Shown here piece after piece: positions 26,298-34,854 of a DNA stretch of 64,000 bases; within the stretch, counting starts at the first letter, position 1, and each line of letters starts with the position of its first letter. A program made the translations under genes and the position numbers. The notes beneath the pieces were generated by a model that saw only the letters and a program-made list of their open reading frames with translations, ran no database searches and was not told the DNA's origin. The stretch is from Haloarcula nitratireducens (lineage in GTDB: Archaea > Halobacteriota > Halobacteria > Halobacteriales > Haloarculaceae), in the NCBI RefSeq assembly GCF_019599505.1, contig NZ_RKLT01000001.1, positions 930,001 through 994,000 of the forward strand, in the 5' to 3' direction.

Positions 26298-27695
26298 TCA
26301 GTCCCTCGCTCGCTCGAACATCTCGATCGCTTCCTCCCGGCGCTGACTGTGGTCCACGATCGGCTCGGGGTAGTCGGGGGCCGCGTTCTCTCGCTGGGTC
26401 GGCGACGCCTCGTGCCAGTTGTGAATTATCTCCGCGCCGGCGTCCCGCAGTTCCGGGACGTACCGCTTGATGTACTCGGCGTCGGGGTCGTAGCGCTCGC
26501 CCTGCGTCATCGGGTTGAAGACGCGGAAGTACGGTTGGGCGTCGGTCCCCGTCGAGGCCGCCCACTGCCAGCCGCCGTTGTCGTTACCCGTGTCGTGGTC
26601 GACCAGCTTCTCTCGGAACCAGTCGTAGCCCTCTCGCCAGTCGACGAGCAGGTCCTTCGTGAGGAAGGAGGCGACGATCATCCGGAGGCGGTTGTGCACG
26701 AACGCCTCCTCGCGGAGTTGGCGCATCCCGGCGTCGACGATGGGATAGCCCGTCTCGCCGTCCTTCCACGCCCGTAGCCCTCTCTCGTCGGTGTTCCACC
26801 GAATCTCCGTCTCGTACTCCTTGTAGTTCTCCGTGACGACGTTCGGGTTCGCGAAGAGGACCTGCGCGTAGAACTCGCGCCAGGCGAGTTGGGACTGGAA
26901 CTCCTCGACGGAGGAATCTCGGTCGCTGCCCGGCTCGGTCGCGCTCCGGGCCTCGGCGGTGCCCTCGTACACCTCGCGGATACCGATGGTACCGAACTTG
27001 AGGTGGGCCGAGAGGCGCGACGTGCAGTCGTCGGCGGGGTAGTCCCGACGCTCCTCGTAGCGGTAGACGTCGTCTTCGAGGAAGGAGTCGAGCAGATCGC
27101 GGGCGCGGTCGGTGCCCGCCGGCGGCACGTCCGCTTCGGGTTCGTCGAATCCCAGCTCGTCGAGCGTCGGCAGGGCGTCGCCCTCGACGTCGGCCAGCGC
27201 CTCGCGCTCGGGCGCGTCGTAGGGGGCGTCTTTCTCGCGCTCGCTCCACTTCCGGCCGAAGTAGGTGAAGACGCTGTAGGGGTCGCCGTCGTTGGTCGTT
27301 ATCTCGCCGGGCTCGTGGAGGACGGCGTCCTGGACCGCCTCGCGGGCCACGTCGGCGGCGTCGAGGGCCTGTCGAACGTCGGCGTCGCGTTCGCGCGCGA
27401 GCCCGGAGTAGTCCTTCCCCCACGTCACCACGTCCGCGCCGTACTCGGCGGCGAGTTCGGGCAGGACCTCGCGGGGGTCGCCGCGGGCGACGACGAGATC
27501 GCTACCGCGGTCGCGGTACCACGAGCGGAGGCCGTCGAGCGCGTCGAGCATGAACGCGACGCGGGGCGGGGCGGCGTGGTCGAGGACGGCGGTATCGAAG
27601 ACGAACGCCGGGACTACGGGGTCGTCCGCGCTGGCGCGCGCGAGGCCGGCGTTGTCCGCCGCTCGCAGGTCCCGCCGATGCCAGTGAAGTCGCAT
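26298..27695 (-). CDS. phr: Deoxyribodipyrimidine photolyase (class I CPD type)
   Basis: A 465-aa light-dependent DNA repair flavoprotein. The N-terminal antenna domain begins MRLHWHRRDLRAADNAGLAR, and the C-terminal FAD domain contains LSAHLKFGTI, EFYAQVLFANP and NDNGGWQWAASTGTDAQPYF with RVFNPMTQGERYDPDAEYI, the classic photolyase flavin/DNA region. The full family length is present. Haloarchaea rely heavily on photoreactivation, which fits a sunlit habitat. The gene diverges from the PaaG-like crotonase and ends at a strong hairpin. Confidence 0.95.
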   Translation of the reverse strand: MRLHWHRRDLRAADNAGLARASADDPVVPAFVFDTAVLDHAAPPRVAFMLDALDGLRSWYRDRGSDLVVARGDPREVLPELAAEYGADVVTWGKDYSGLARERDADVRQALDAADVAREAVQDAVLHEPGEITTNDGDPYSVFTYFGRKWSEREKDAPYDAPEREALADVEGDALPTLDELGFDEPEADVPPAGTDRARDLLDSFLEDDVYRYEERRDYPADDCTSRLSAHLKFGTIGIREVYEGTAEARSATEPGSDRDSSVEEFQSQLAWREFYAQVLFANPNVVTENYKEYETEIRWNTDERGLRAWKDGETGYPIVDAGMRQLREEAFVHNRLRMIVASFLTKDLLVDWREGYDWFREKLVDHDTGNDNGGWQWAASTGTDAQPYFRVFNPMTQGERYDPDAEYIKRYVPELRDAGAEIIHNWHEASPTQRENAAPDYPEPIVDHSQRREEAIEMFERARD

Positions 27696-27787
27696 ACGGA
27701 CGGATGGAGTGTATCACGCAAAAAGGCGCACCCAACACGGTTTGGCCCGGCGGCAGAGTTATTCCGGTGGCCCCGGTGGTCCGCGGT

Positions 27788-28582
27788 ATGTCTGCCGACG
27801 ACGTGGTACTCGACATCACAGGCGACGTCGCCACCGTGACGCTCAATCGACCGGACGTGCGGAACGCGCTTGCCGTGGATACCGCCCGCGAACTCACCGA
27901 CCGCTTCGAGACCATCGCCGACAGCGACGCCCGCTGTGTCGTCGTCGAGGGGGCCGGTCCCGCCTTCTGCGCCGGCGGCGATATCGGCGCGATGATCGAG
28001 GGGGTCGCCGAGGACCAGCCGCCGGCCGACCGCGCCGAACTCGTCGTCTCGGCGATCAACGCCGCGGTGGAGTCCGTCTACGACTGCCGCCTCCCGGTCG
28101 TGGCGAAGATAGACGGCCCGACGTTCGGGGCCGGCGCGGGGCTCGCGCTGGCCTGCGACATCCAACTGGCGAGCCCGGAGGCGAAGATCGGCTTCGGGTT
28201 CCGGCAGGTCGGTCTCGCCATCGACTCCGGCATCTCCTACTCGCTGCCGCGCATCGTCGGGCCGAACAAGGCCAAGGAACTGGTGTTCACCGGCGAACTG
28301 CTCGACGCCGACGCCGCCCGCGAACTCGGCATCTTCACGCGCCTATTCGAGGAAGACGCCTTCGAGGAGGGCGTCGAGAACCTCGCGACGACCATCGCCG
28401 AGGGACCGACCGTCGCGCTCACGCAGGCCAAGCGACTGCTAAATCGCGGCTCCGAGGGGACCTTCGAACAGGCGCTCGACCGCGAGGCGACCGCGCAAGG
28501 CCTCGCCTTCACGACCGACGACCACGAGGAGGGCGCGACGGCGTTCATGGAACAGCGCGACCCCGAGTTCGAGGGGCGCTAA
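27788..28582 (+). CDS. Crotonase-family isomerase, PaaG/enoyl-CoA isomerase-like
   Basis: A 264-aa crotonase-fold protein. The oxyanion segment AFCAGGDIGAM is intact, but the two glutamates needed for hydratase chemistry are replaced: GGGxEL is GAGAGL, and the QPE position is GFGF. Instead it has VGLAIDSGISYSLPR with Asp146, as in PaaG and related delta3-delta2-enoyl-CoA or epoxide isomerases. I therefore call it an isomerase rather than a hydratase. The ATG at 27788 starts a normal family N-terminus; the upstream open stretch from 27704 is not family-like. The next gene, 72 nt on, encodes a ferritin-like oxidase. Confidence 0.82.
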   Translation: MSADDVVLDITGDVATVTLNRPDVRNALAVDTARELTDRFETIADSDARCVVVEGAGPAFCAGGDIGAMIEGVAEDQPPADRAELVVSAINAAVESVYDCRLPVVAKIDGPTFGAGAGLALACDIQLASPEAKIGFGFRQVGLAIDSGISYSLPRIVGPNKAKELVFTGELLDADAARELGIFTRLFEEDAFEEGVENLATTIAEGPTVALTQAKRLLNRGSEGTFEQALDREATAQGLAFTTDDHEEGATAFMEQRDPEFEGR

Positions 28583-28654
28583 GCGGCCGAGAGCGGCCGG
28601 GCGACGCCGACCCGCATCGTCAACCCTTTACTACATTCGGGTTGACGAGCGCGT

Positions 28655-29554
28655 ATGTCCGACGACACGTTCCGGTTGGCGGTGGACCGCGACGACCGAT
28701 CGTTCCGGTACTACCGCAACGCCGTCGAGCGCCACTGGGACCCGGCCGACGTCGATATCGCTCGGGACCGCGACCCGCTGGTCGACGCCCACCCGAAGAC
28801 GTTCGAGAACTTCAGAGCGACGGTGGCGAAGTTCGGCGCGGGCGAGCGAGCGGTGACCGAGGACCTCGCGCCGCTGGCCGTCGCGCTCTCGGACGCCGAA
28901 TCGCAGGCGTACCTCTCGACGCAGCTGTACGAGGAAGCCCGGCATCTCGACTTCTTCGAGCGCTACTGGCGCGAGGTCGTCAACCCCGTCGAGGAGGCGC
29001 GCGGCCTCGACCCCACCTCGCCGACCGACGACCGCTGGATCAACGCGGCCTACGACGAACTGCTGGCCCGCACCGACGAGGCGATGCACCGCCTGTTGGA
29101 GTCGGATACGCCGGAGAACCGCGCAGTCGCCTACTGTCACTACCATCTGACGATCGAGGGCATCCTCGCACAGACCGCCTACTGGGGGCTCCAACGGAGT
29201 TTCGGTCGCGGGGAGAGCGACCTCCCGACGCTTCCAGGGTTCACCGAGGGGATTCGGGCCATCCGGAGCGACGAGGGCCGCCACGTCGGGTTCGGGATGT
29301 CACAGTTGAAGGCGCTGGTCGCCGACGGCGTCGACCCGCAGCTGCTGCACGACACGGTCAACGAACTCCTGCCGCTGGTCCAGCGGACGACGACCGACGG
29401 CATCAGCGCGGGTTCGGGCCGCGAGACGTCGGGCCCCTCGGCCGCCGACCTCCAGACGTACGCCGCCGAGAAGCACACCGAGCGGATGGCCCAGATAACC
29501 GACGAATCCGCCACTCTCCCGGACGTGGAGACGCTGGTCGCGCTGGAGAGCTGA
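28655..29554 (+). CDS. R2-like ligand-binding oxidase (R2lox), ribonucleotide reductase small-subunit superfamily
   Basis: A 299-aa ferritin-like protein. Metal ligands are Glu64, Glu94-x-x-His97 (EEARH), Glu168 and Glu207-x-x-His210 (EGRH). Val67, three residues after the first ligand, and Tyr163, five before Glu168, match the pair that forms the tyrosine-valine ether cross-link in R2lox, the Mn/Fe oxidases first seen in Mycobacterium and Geobacillus. It is therefore distinct from the radical-generating R2 subunit, and no large R1 subunit gene is present. Its natural substrate is unknown; R2lox binds a long-chain fatty acid. It follows a PaaG-like isomerase and precedes a regulator. Confidence 0.87.
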   Translation: MSDDTFRLAVDRDDRSFRYYRNAVERHWDPADVDIARDRDPLVDAHPKTFENFRATVAKFGAGERAVTEDLAPLAVALSDAESQAYLSTQLYEEARHLDFFERYWREVVNPVEEARGLDPTSPTDDRWINAAYDELLARTDEAMHRLLESDTPENRAVAYCHYHLTIEGILAQTAYWGLQRSFGRGESDLPTLPGFTEGIRAIRSDEGRHVGFGMSQLKALVADGVDPQLLHDTVNELLPLVQRTTTDGISAGSGRETSGPSAADLQTYAAEKHTERMAQITDESATLPDVETLVALES

Positions 29555-29569
29555 CCGTGCGAGCCGCAA

Positions 29570-29588
29570 CTGTCAAATCTCGTGACAG
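29570..29588. promoter_or_regulatory. Inverted repeat CTGTCA-N7-TGACAG before the wHTH gene
   Basis: A perfect 6-bp inverted repeat with a 7-nt spacer lies 13-31 nt before the ATG at 29601, overlapping where TATA and start site would be. This position suits an operator bound by the regulator encoded next to it. Confidence 0.4.
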
Positions 29589-29600
29589 AGGAGAGTACGT

Positions 29601-30113
29601 ATGGTAGCCGAGACCCCGGACTGGGAGTTCAAACAGCGGGACGTCCACATACTACGGGAACTCGCCGCCGAACCCCAGCGGTCCTCGCGCGAGCTCGCGA
29701 GCATCCTCGAGACGAGGTACGACATCGACGTCTCGCACGTCACCGTCAGCGAGTCCATCCGGAAGATGCGCGAGGAGGACGTCTTCCGGGAGGCCATCGT
29801 CCCCAACGAGTCGCTGTTCAACTTCGCGCTCTTCGAGTTCAAGTTCAACCCGGAACACTTCGCCGACGCGTGGCACGACGCGATGGTCGCGATCCGCGAC
29901 GACGAGCACACGCTCATCTACTTCCTCTCGGACGGGGAGTACCAGTGGAAGTCGGTGATGATGTTCCCCACCCGCACCGCCGAATCGCGGTGGATTCACG
30001 AGTTCTACAAGAACCACGGCGATGTCGTCCAGAACGTGCGCAACTCCGTCGTCCACAACGTCCTGAAGTTCCAGACCGACCCGGAGATATTCACCGCGCT
30101 ACACGAAGAGTAG
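29601..30113 (+). CDS. Winged-helix transcriptional regulator (Lrp-like N-terminus)
   Basis: A 170-aa protein with a DNA-binding winged helix at about residues 10-75 (RDVHILRELAAEPQRSSREL, then VTVSESIRKMREEDVF). An alpha/beta C-terminal domain of about 90 residues is rich in aromatic residues (NFALFEFKFNPEHFADAW). The N-terminus resembles AsnC/Lrp proteins, but the C-terminal RAM fold is not obvious. Ligand and targets are unknown. An inverted repeat in front of the gene could be its own operator. It may control the upstream R2lox/crotonase pair. Confidence 0.77.
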   Translation: MVAETPDWEFKQRDVHILRELAAEPQRSSRELASILETRYDIDVSHVTVSESIRKMREEDVFREAIVPNESLFNFALFEFKFNPEHFADAWHDAMVAIRDDEHTLIYFLSDGEYQWKSVMMFPTRTAESRWIHEFYKNHGDVVQNVRNSVVHNVLKFQTDPEIFTALHEE

Positions 30114-30134
30114 AGAGGAGAGAGAAAGTCCGAC

Positions 30135-30416
30135 TCAGAGTTTCCGCTCGGCGTCCTCGGCCAGCTCCTTCATCCGCTTGCCGACTCGCCCGGCGTCGGA
30201 GAACTCGTCTTCGCTCATCGCCGTCGCCAGCGCGTTCCCGAGGACGAAGACGGCGTGTTTGTGCTCGCTCTTGGACTTGTGGACGTCCGAGGGCCGAACG
30301 TCGAGTTCGTCGTAGGGGTCGAACAGCGAGGGGTCGACGCTGTCCATCTCGTCGCGGAAGAACTCCATGATCGTCACCATCTGCTCGTGGAGCTCCAGTA
30401 GCTCGTCTTTGTGCAT
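30135..30416 (-). CDS. UPF0058 family protein
   Basis: A 93-aa helical, charged protein starting MHKDELLELHEQMV, with the family's middle DVHKSKSEHKHAVFVLGNAL. UPF0058 is an archaeal-only family of unknown function. It stands alone, convergent with the wHTH gene (22-nt gap), and shows no metal or catalytic motif. Confidence 0.85.
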   Translation of the reverse strand: MHKDELLELHEQMVTIMEFFRDEMDSVDPSLFDPYDELDVRPSDVHKSKSEHKHAVFVLGNALATAMSEDEFSDAGRVGKRMKELAEDAERKL

Positions 30417-30490
30417 ATTGTGATGTGTATTCGACGGGACTCGTATAAGAATTGCTTGGGAGAGGGTAACAGACTGACACGGCCCGCCGA

Positions 30491-30706
30491 TTAAAAGACG
30501 TACTCGTCGTCGTGACCCATCATACCGTCTTCCTCGAATCCGGGTTCCTCGTCCTCGTCCTGAGGGCCGGACGTCTTGTACGCTTTCAGCCCGGTGGAGA
30601 GGAGGTCTTCGATGGCTTCCTCGCGGTTGAGGAACTCGCCTCGCTCGACCAGCTGAGCGATCTGCATCTCTAGATGTTCCGGGACGTTGATCTCTACCTT
30701 TGGCAT
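30491..30706 (-). CDS. Ribbon-helix-helix (CopG-like) DNA-binding protein
   Basis: A 71-aa protein. Residues 1-45 fit a ribbon-helix-helix: beta strand KVEINVPEHLE, then helices MQIAQLVERGEFLNREEAIEDLLSTGLKA. The C-terminal 25 residues are acidic and Gly/Met-containing, ending DDEYVF. The ATG at 30706 is preceded by a TTTAAA box at about 31-36 nt; the upstream in-frame ATG at 30772 would place that box inside the gene. Small RHH proteins of this kind act as dimeric repressors, some in cell-cycle control; the target is unknown. Confidence 0.77.
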   Translation of the reverse strand: MPKVEINVPEHLEMQIAQLVERGEFLNREEAIEDLLSTGLKAYKTSGPQDEDEEPGFEEDGMMGHDDEYVF

Positions 30707-30733
30707 CGCAACGTTGCCACCTTTGGGGAAGGC

Positions 30734-30742
30734 ATATTTAAA
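30734..30742 (-). promoter_or_regulatory. TATA-like box of the RHH gene
   Basis: ATATTTAAA, read on the minus strand as TTTAAATAT, lies about 28-36 nt before the ATG at 30706. It supports that start over 30772. Confidence 0.5.
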
Positions 30743-30919
30743 CCTGACGGGGGTCGTTACGGTATCGAACAACTATTAATCCGGTTCGTCGCTATCTGGT
30801 TTTCGAAATTCCATATTCAGTTCCCGCATCGTGAACCAGCGGCGGGTCAGTGAGCGGCGGGGCACCGCCGGTTTCGGGTATAGTCAGGCTCAAAGGGGCG
30901 GCATCCTAAGACCGACGTG

Positions 30920-32257
30920 ATGGAACCACTGCGTGGTGACGAGCGGACGGTGGGCGAGACGGCAGTCGTCACGCGCGGTTGTCGAATCGAGCGCGGGACG
31001 CCCCGCCCGGTTCTCGACGCCGATACGCGCCCGACGTTCGCGTGGGCCACCGATTCGGAGGCGATCGCCGCGAGCGGTGCCGCCGCCCTCGTGACCGCCG
31101 ACGGCTCCTCGCGCTTCGCCGACGTGCAGACGGCCGCCGAGAGGCTCTTCGACCGCTGTGAGGTCCCGGCCGGCCTGCCGAGCGCCGCGCGCCCCCGCCT
31201 GTTCGGCGGCTTCGCCTTCCACGAGGGCGACCGCGACGGCGACGACTCCCCGTGGGACGGCTTTCCCGGGGCCGCGTTCTTCCTCCCCGAACTGCAGGTG
31301 ACCGAGACCGACGGAGAGACGTGGCTCACGACGACTGGGACCGGCGCGTCGGCCGAAACCGACGCCGACCGACTGCTCGAGACGTGGCGCGACCGGCTGG
31401 CCGACGCCGCCGCGTCGCCCCGGGCCGACCCGCCGGGCGTGGACGCCCGCGAACGAACCCCGTCGCAGGCCGTCTGGCGCGAGCAGGTGGGCAACGCGCT
31501 GGAACGGGTCGACAGCGGCCGCCTCCAGAAGGTCGTCCTCGCGCAGGCGCTGCGCGTGAGCCTGCGCGAAGACCTGTCGGTCCCGACCGTCCTCGACCGG
31601 TTGGCCGAGACGTACCCCGACTGCTATCGGTTCATGTTCGCGCCGCCCGGCGACGGGACCTTCTTCGGCGCGACGCCGGAACGCCTCGTCTCGCTCCGGG
31701 GCCGAACCGTCCGGACCGAGGCGCTGGCCGGGTCGACCGGCCGCGGCGACACCCCGGCCGAAGACGAGTGGCTGGCCGCGGAGCTGCTCGACAGCGAGAA
31801 GGACGTCCACGAGCACCAGCTCGTCGCCGACGCCATCCGCGACCAGTTAGAGCCGTTCGCCTCCTCGGTGCGCATCGGCGAGCGGACCGTCCGCCGACTG
31901 GCGACGGTTCAGCACCTCAGAACGTCGATTACCGCCGAACTCGGACGGGACGAACACGTCCTCTCGCTGGTCGAGGCGCTCCACCCGACGCCCGCCGTCG
32001 GCGGTCTCCCGCCGGACGAGGCCCTGCGGACCATCCGCGAGACGGAGGCCTTCGACCGCGGGTGGTACGCCGCCCCCGTCGGCTGGGTCGACGCCGCGGG
32101 CAACGGCACCTTCGCCGTCGGCATCCGCTCGGCGGTCGCCCGCGACCGGACGGCCACGCTGTTCGCCGGAGCGGGCATCGTCGCCGACAGCGACCCCGAC
32201 CGGGAGTGGGACGAAGTGCAGCTCAAGTACCGCCCGATGCTGGACGAACTGGAGTGA
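30920..32257 (+). CDS. menF: Isochorismate synthase MenF
   Basis: First enzyme of menaquinone synthesis from chorismate. The 445-aa protein has the chorismate-binding domain at its C-terminus: FFGATPERLVSLRG, TEALAGSTGRG, EKDVHEHQLVADAI, HPTPAVGGLP and the final AGAGIVADSDPDREWDE, all diagnostic for isochorismate synthases. An in-frame GTG three bases upstream (30917) is an alternative start. menD follows after three bases, so the two are one operon. In haloarchaea menaquinone is the main respiratory quinone. Confidence 0.93.
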   Translation: MEPLRGDERTVGETAVVTRGCRIERGTPRPVLDADTRPTFAWATDSEAIAASGAAALVTADGSSRFADVQTAAERLFDRCEVPAGLPSAARPRLFGGFAFHEGDRDGDDSPWDGFPGAAFFLPELQVTETDGETWLTTTGTGASAETDADRLLETWRDRLADAAASPRADPPGVDARERTPSQAVWREQVGNALERVDSGRLQKVVLAQALRVSLREDLSVPTVLDRLAETYPDCYRFMFAPPGDGTFFGATPERLVSLRGRTVRTEALAGSTGRGDTPAEDEWLAAELLDSEKDVHEHQLVADAIRDQLEPFASSVRIGERTVRRLATVQHLRTSITAELGRDEHVLSLVEALHPTPAVGGLPPDEALRTIRETEAFDRGWYAAPVGWVDAAGNGTFAVGIRSAVARDRTATLFAGAGIVADSDPDREWDEVQLKYRPMLDELE

Positions 32258-32260
32258 CAC

Positions 32261-34045
32261 ATGGGCTATCCGAACGTCAACGCGCTGTGGGCCGAGACGC
32301 TGGTCGAGGAACTCGTCGCCGGCGGCGTCGAGTCGGTCTGTCTCTCGCCGGGCAGCCGCTCGACGCCGCTGACGGTCGCCTTCGCCGAGCATCCCGAGAT
32401 ACGGACGTTCTCGCACCTCGACGAGCGCTCCTCGGCGTTCTTCGCGCTCGGCCGCGCGCGCCGGACGGGGAAGCCGACGCCGCTGGTCTGCACCTCTGGA
32501 ACGGCCGCCGCGAACTTCCACCCGGCGGTAATCGAAGCCGACCAGTCCGGCGTGCCGCTGCTCTTGCTCACGGCCGACCGACCGCCGGAACTCACGGACA
32601 GCGGCGCGAATCAGACCGTCGACCAGGAGAAACTGTACGGCGACGCGGTCCGCTGGTACCGGGACATGCCCGAACCCGAGGCCGAACCGCGGAAGGTCAG
32701 GATGCTGCGGACCACCGCCGCTCGGTCGCTCGCCGCGTCGACCGCCAGCGACCCCGGCCCGGTGCATCTCAACTGCCGCTTTCGCAAACCGCTCGAACCG
32801 ACGCCGGTCCCCGACGACGACCCGGACGGCGTGTCCGACGACTGGGCGGACGGCGACCGATTGGCCGCCGAGGGTCGGGACGGCCCGTTCGTCCGGACCG
32901 AGCAGGGGCGGCCCGAACTTCCGTCCGAGGAGATCACCCGCGTCGCCCGCGCCGTCGAATCCGCCGACCGGGGGCTCATCGTGGCTGGACCCGCGGACGA
33001 CGGCCTCGCTCCCGAGGCGCTCGAAGCGCTCGCGGGAGCCACCGGCTTCCCGGTCCTCGCGGACCCGCTGTCTGACCTCCGGTTCGGCCCGCACGTCGAC
33101 CGCCTCGACGTCCCGGTCTGTGGCGGCTACGACGCCTACCTCGGCTCCGACGCCGTCGCGTCGTGGGCCGACCCCGGCGTGGTGCTTCGCTTCGGCGCGT
33201 CGCCCACGTCCAAACCGCTCCGGCACTATCTTCGGGATACAGGCTGCCGCCAGTTCGTCGTCGACCCGGCGGGCGGGTGGACCGAAGCCGAGTTCACCGC
33301 CTCCGACCTGCTGGTCGCGGATCCGAACGCCACCGCGAGCGCCCTCGGCGAGCGCGTGACCGAACGGGGCAGCGAGCCGTGGCGGGAGCGGTTCGCGGCC
33401 GCGGAGCAGGTCCACTGGGAGGCAGTCGGAGACGCGCTCGCGTCCGACGACCGCTACTGGGAGGGCGGCGTGCTGGCCGACGTGTCCCGGCTCGCGCCCG
33501 ACCCGACGACCTTGTTCGTCTCCAACAGCATGCCCGTCCGCGACCTGGACCGCTTCGGCCGCCCCCGAACCGCGAATCTCACCGTGCTGGGCAACCGCGG
33601 GGCCAGCGGCATCGACGGCATCACCTCGACGGCGCTCGGTGCGGGCAGCGCGACGGACGACCCGCTGGTGCTGGTGACCGGCGACCTCGCGTACTACCAC
33701 GACATGAACGGTCTGCTCGCGCTGGGCCGCTGTGGCGTGGACGCGACCATCGTCCTCGTGAACAACGACGGCGGCGGCATCTTCGGGATGCTCCCCATCG
33801 CGGACCACGACACCTTCGAGTCGCAGTTCCGGACGCCGCACGGGCTGGACTTCGGCCCGACGGGCGACCTCTACGGACTGGAGTTCCGACGGGTCGAAGA
33901 CCGCGCGGCGTTCGAAGAAGCGTTCGAGAAGTCGGTCGACAGCGCGGGCACGCAGGTCATCGAACTCCGGTTCGATTCCGAGGCGAGTCACGACCGACGC
34001 GGGGAACTGACTGCGCGCAGCCGCCGGGCTATCGCCACTCGCTGA
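32261..34045 (+). CDS. menD: 2-Succinyl-5-enolpyruvyl-6-hydroxy-3-cyclohexene-1-carboxylate synthase MenD
   Basis: A 594-aa thiamine-diphosphate enzyme that joins isochorismate and 2-oxoglutarate. It begins NVNALWAETLVEELVAGGVE with SPGSRSTPLTVAF; SHLDERSSAFFALG carries the catalytic Glu region. The C-terminal cofactor domain has GNRGASGIDGITSTALG, VTGDLAYYHDMNGL and VNNDGGGIFGMLPI. All are MenD hallmarks and the length is normal. It is tightly coupled to menF (3-nt gap). Its last 17 bases overlap the 3' end of the convergent serine protease gene. Confidence 0.95.
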   Translation: MGYPNVNALWAETLVEELVAGGVESVCLSPGSRSTPLTVAFAEHPEIRTFSHLDERSSAFFALGRARRTGKPTPLVCTSGTAAANFHPAVIEADQSGVPLLLLTADRPPELTDSGANQTVDQEKLYGDAVRWYRDMPEPEAEPRKVRMLRTTAARSLAASTASDPGPVHLNCRFRKPLEPTPVPDDDPDGVSDDWADGDRLAAEGRDGPFVRTEQGRPELPSEEITRVARAVESADRGLIVAGPADDGLAPEALEALAGATGFPVLADPLSDLRFGPHVDRLDVPVCGGYDAYLGSDAVASWADPGVVLRFGASPTSKPLRHYLRDTGCRQFVVDPAGGWTEAEFTASDLLVADPNATASALGERVTERGSEPWRERFAAAEQVHWEAVGDALASDDRYWEGGVLADVSRLAPDPTTLFVSNSMPVRDLDRFGRPRTANLTVLGNRGASGIDGITSTALGAGSATDDPLVLVTGDLAYYHDMNGLLALGRCGVDATIVLVNNDGGGIFGMLPIADHDTFESQFRTPHGLDFGPTGDLYGLEFRRVEDRAAFEEAFEKSVDSAGTQVIELRFDSEASHDRRGELTARSRRAIATR

Positions 34046-34820
34046 GCGACTCTTCGAGGGTCCCCTCCGGGACTGCCGTGGTCTCTCCCTCCGTCTCCGG
34101 GAGTTCGGTGAAAGCCGTATCGTTCTTGCTGAAGTCAGGTCGGTCGCCGCCGGTCGTGCTCCCCGAGACGACGCCGACGACGTCCCCGTCGAGGGTGACC
34201 AACGGGCCGCCGCTGTTGCCCTGCTGGACCGGCACCGTCGAGAGCAGCCAGTCGATGCCGCGGGGCCGTCGGTAGAACCGTCCGAGCGTGATGAGCCACT
34301 TCCCGAGTCGCCCCGGGTGGCCCACGGTGACCAGCGGGTCGCCGTACTCCAGATCGGCCGAGTCGCCGAGCGAGAGCGACGGCACCGAGACGTCAGTGTC
34401 GAGGAGCGCGAGGTCGGGCCGCATGTCCTCGTAGTAGCCGACTCGCTCCGCGGTGCCGGTCGTCCCGTCGAACGTCTCGACGGACATCGACGACGCCCCC
34501 AGCACGACGTGGGCGTTCGTGACGATCCGTCCGTCGCCGACCGCCCATCCGGTGCCGCGCCGTCGGTCGGTCTCTAAGACGACGACCGAATCCCGAATCG
34601 CCCGTCCGGTCTCGGACGCTCGCTCTCTCGTCGCGTCGTCGAACGGCTCGGTCGGCGGATCTCTCCCGTCGACCTGCTCGCCGGCCGCTTCCGCCGCCGT
34701 TCGAACCCGCTCTTCGAGCGCGGAGCCGTCGTCCGGGAGTCGTTCGACGACGCCGGAGCAACCGGAGAGTCCGGCCGCGGCGGCGAGCGACGCGAGAACC
34801 GAGCGGCGTGACCGAGCCAT
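34029..34820 (-). CDS. Tat-exported trypsin-like serine protease (S1/HtrA protease domain) lipoprotein
   Basis: A 263-aa predicted cell-surface protease. The N-terminus has twin arginines (RSRRSVLASL) and a lipobox LSGC with Cys21. The catalytic triad is His104 (TNAHVVLG), Asp136 (RPDLALLDTD) and Ser203 (QQGNSGGPLV). There is no PDZ domain, so it is shorter than DegP-type HtrA proteins. It sits between menD and the J-domain protein; its 3' end overlaps menD by 17 nt in a convergent arrangement. A role in extracytoplasmic quality control is inferred. Confidence 0.88.
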   Translation of the reverse strand: MARSRRSVLASLAAAAGLSGCSGVVERLPDDGSALEERVRTAAEAAGEQVDGRDPPTEPFDDATRERASETGRAIRDSVVVLETDRRRGTGWAVGDGRIVTNAHVVLGASSMSVETFDGTTGTAERVGYYEDMRPDLALLDTDVSVPSLSLGDSADLEYGDPLVTVGHPGRLGKWLITLGRFYRRPRGIDWLLSTVPVQQGNSGGPLVTLDGDVVGVVSGSTTGGDRPDFSKNDTAFTELPETEGETTAVPEGTLEESLSEWR

Positions 34821-34854
34821 ACCGCATCGAGGGGGGCCGAACGTATAGGGGTTA

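Noticed and set aside
27788..28582. Plain enoyl-CoA hydratase call for the crotonase
   Set aside because: Both hydratase glutamates are replaced (GAGAGL and GFGF), so hydration is unlikely; an isomerase fits better.
28655..29554. Annotation as ribonucleotide reductase small subunit (NrdB)
   Set aside because: The Val/Tyr cross-link pair and short length fit R2lox, and no large subunit gene is present.
31252..33075. A 607-codon open frame on the + strand in another phase across menF/menD
   Set aside because: Composition is almost only Arg, Gly, Pro and Ala; a phase shadow of the real genes.
31847..33991. A 714-codon Arg-rich open frame on the minus strand across menF and menD
   Set aside because: High G+C makes long antisense frames common. 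The translation is Arg/Gly/Val-rich with no domain, and menF and menD on the + strand have full family signatures.
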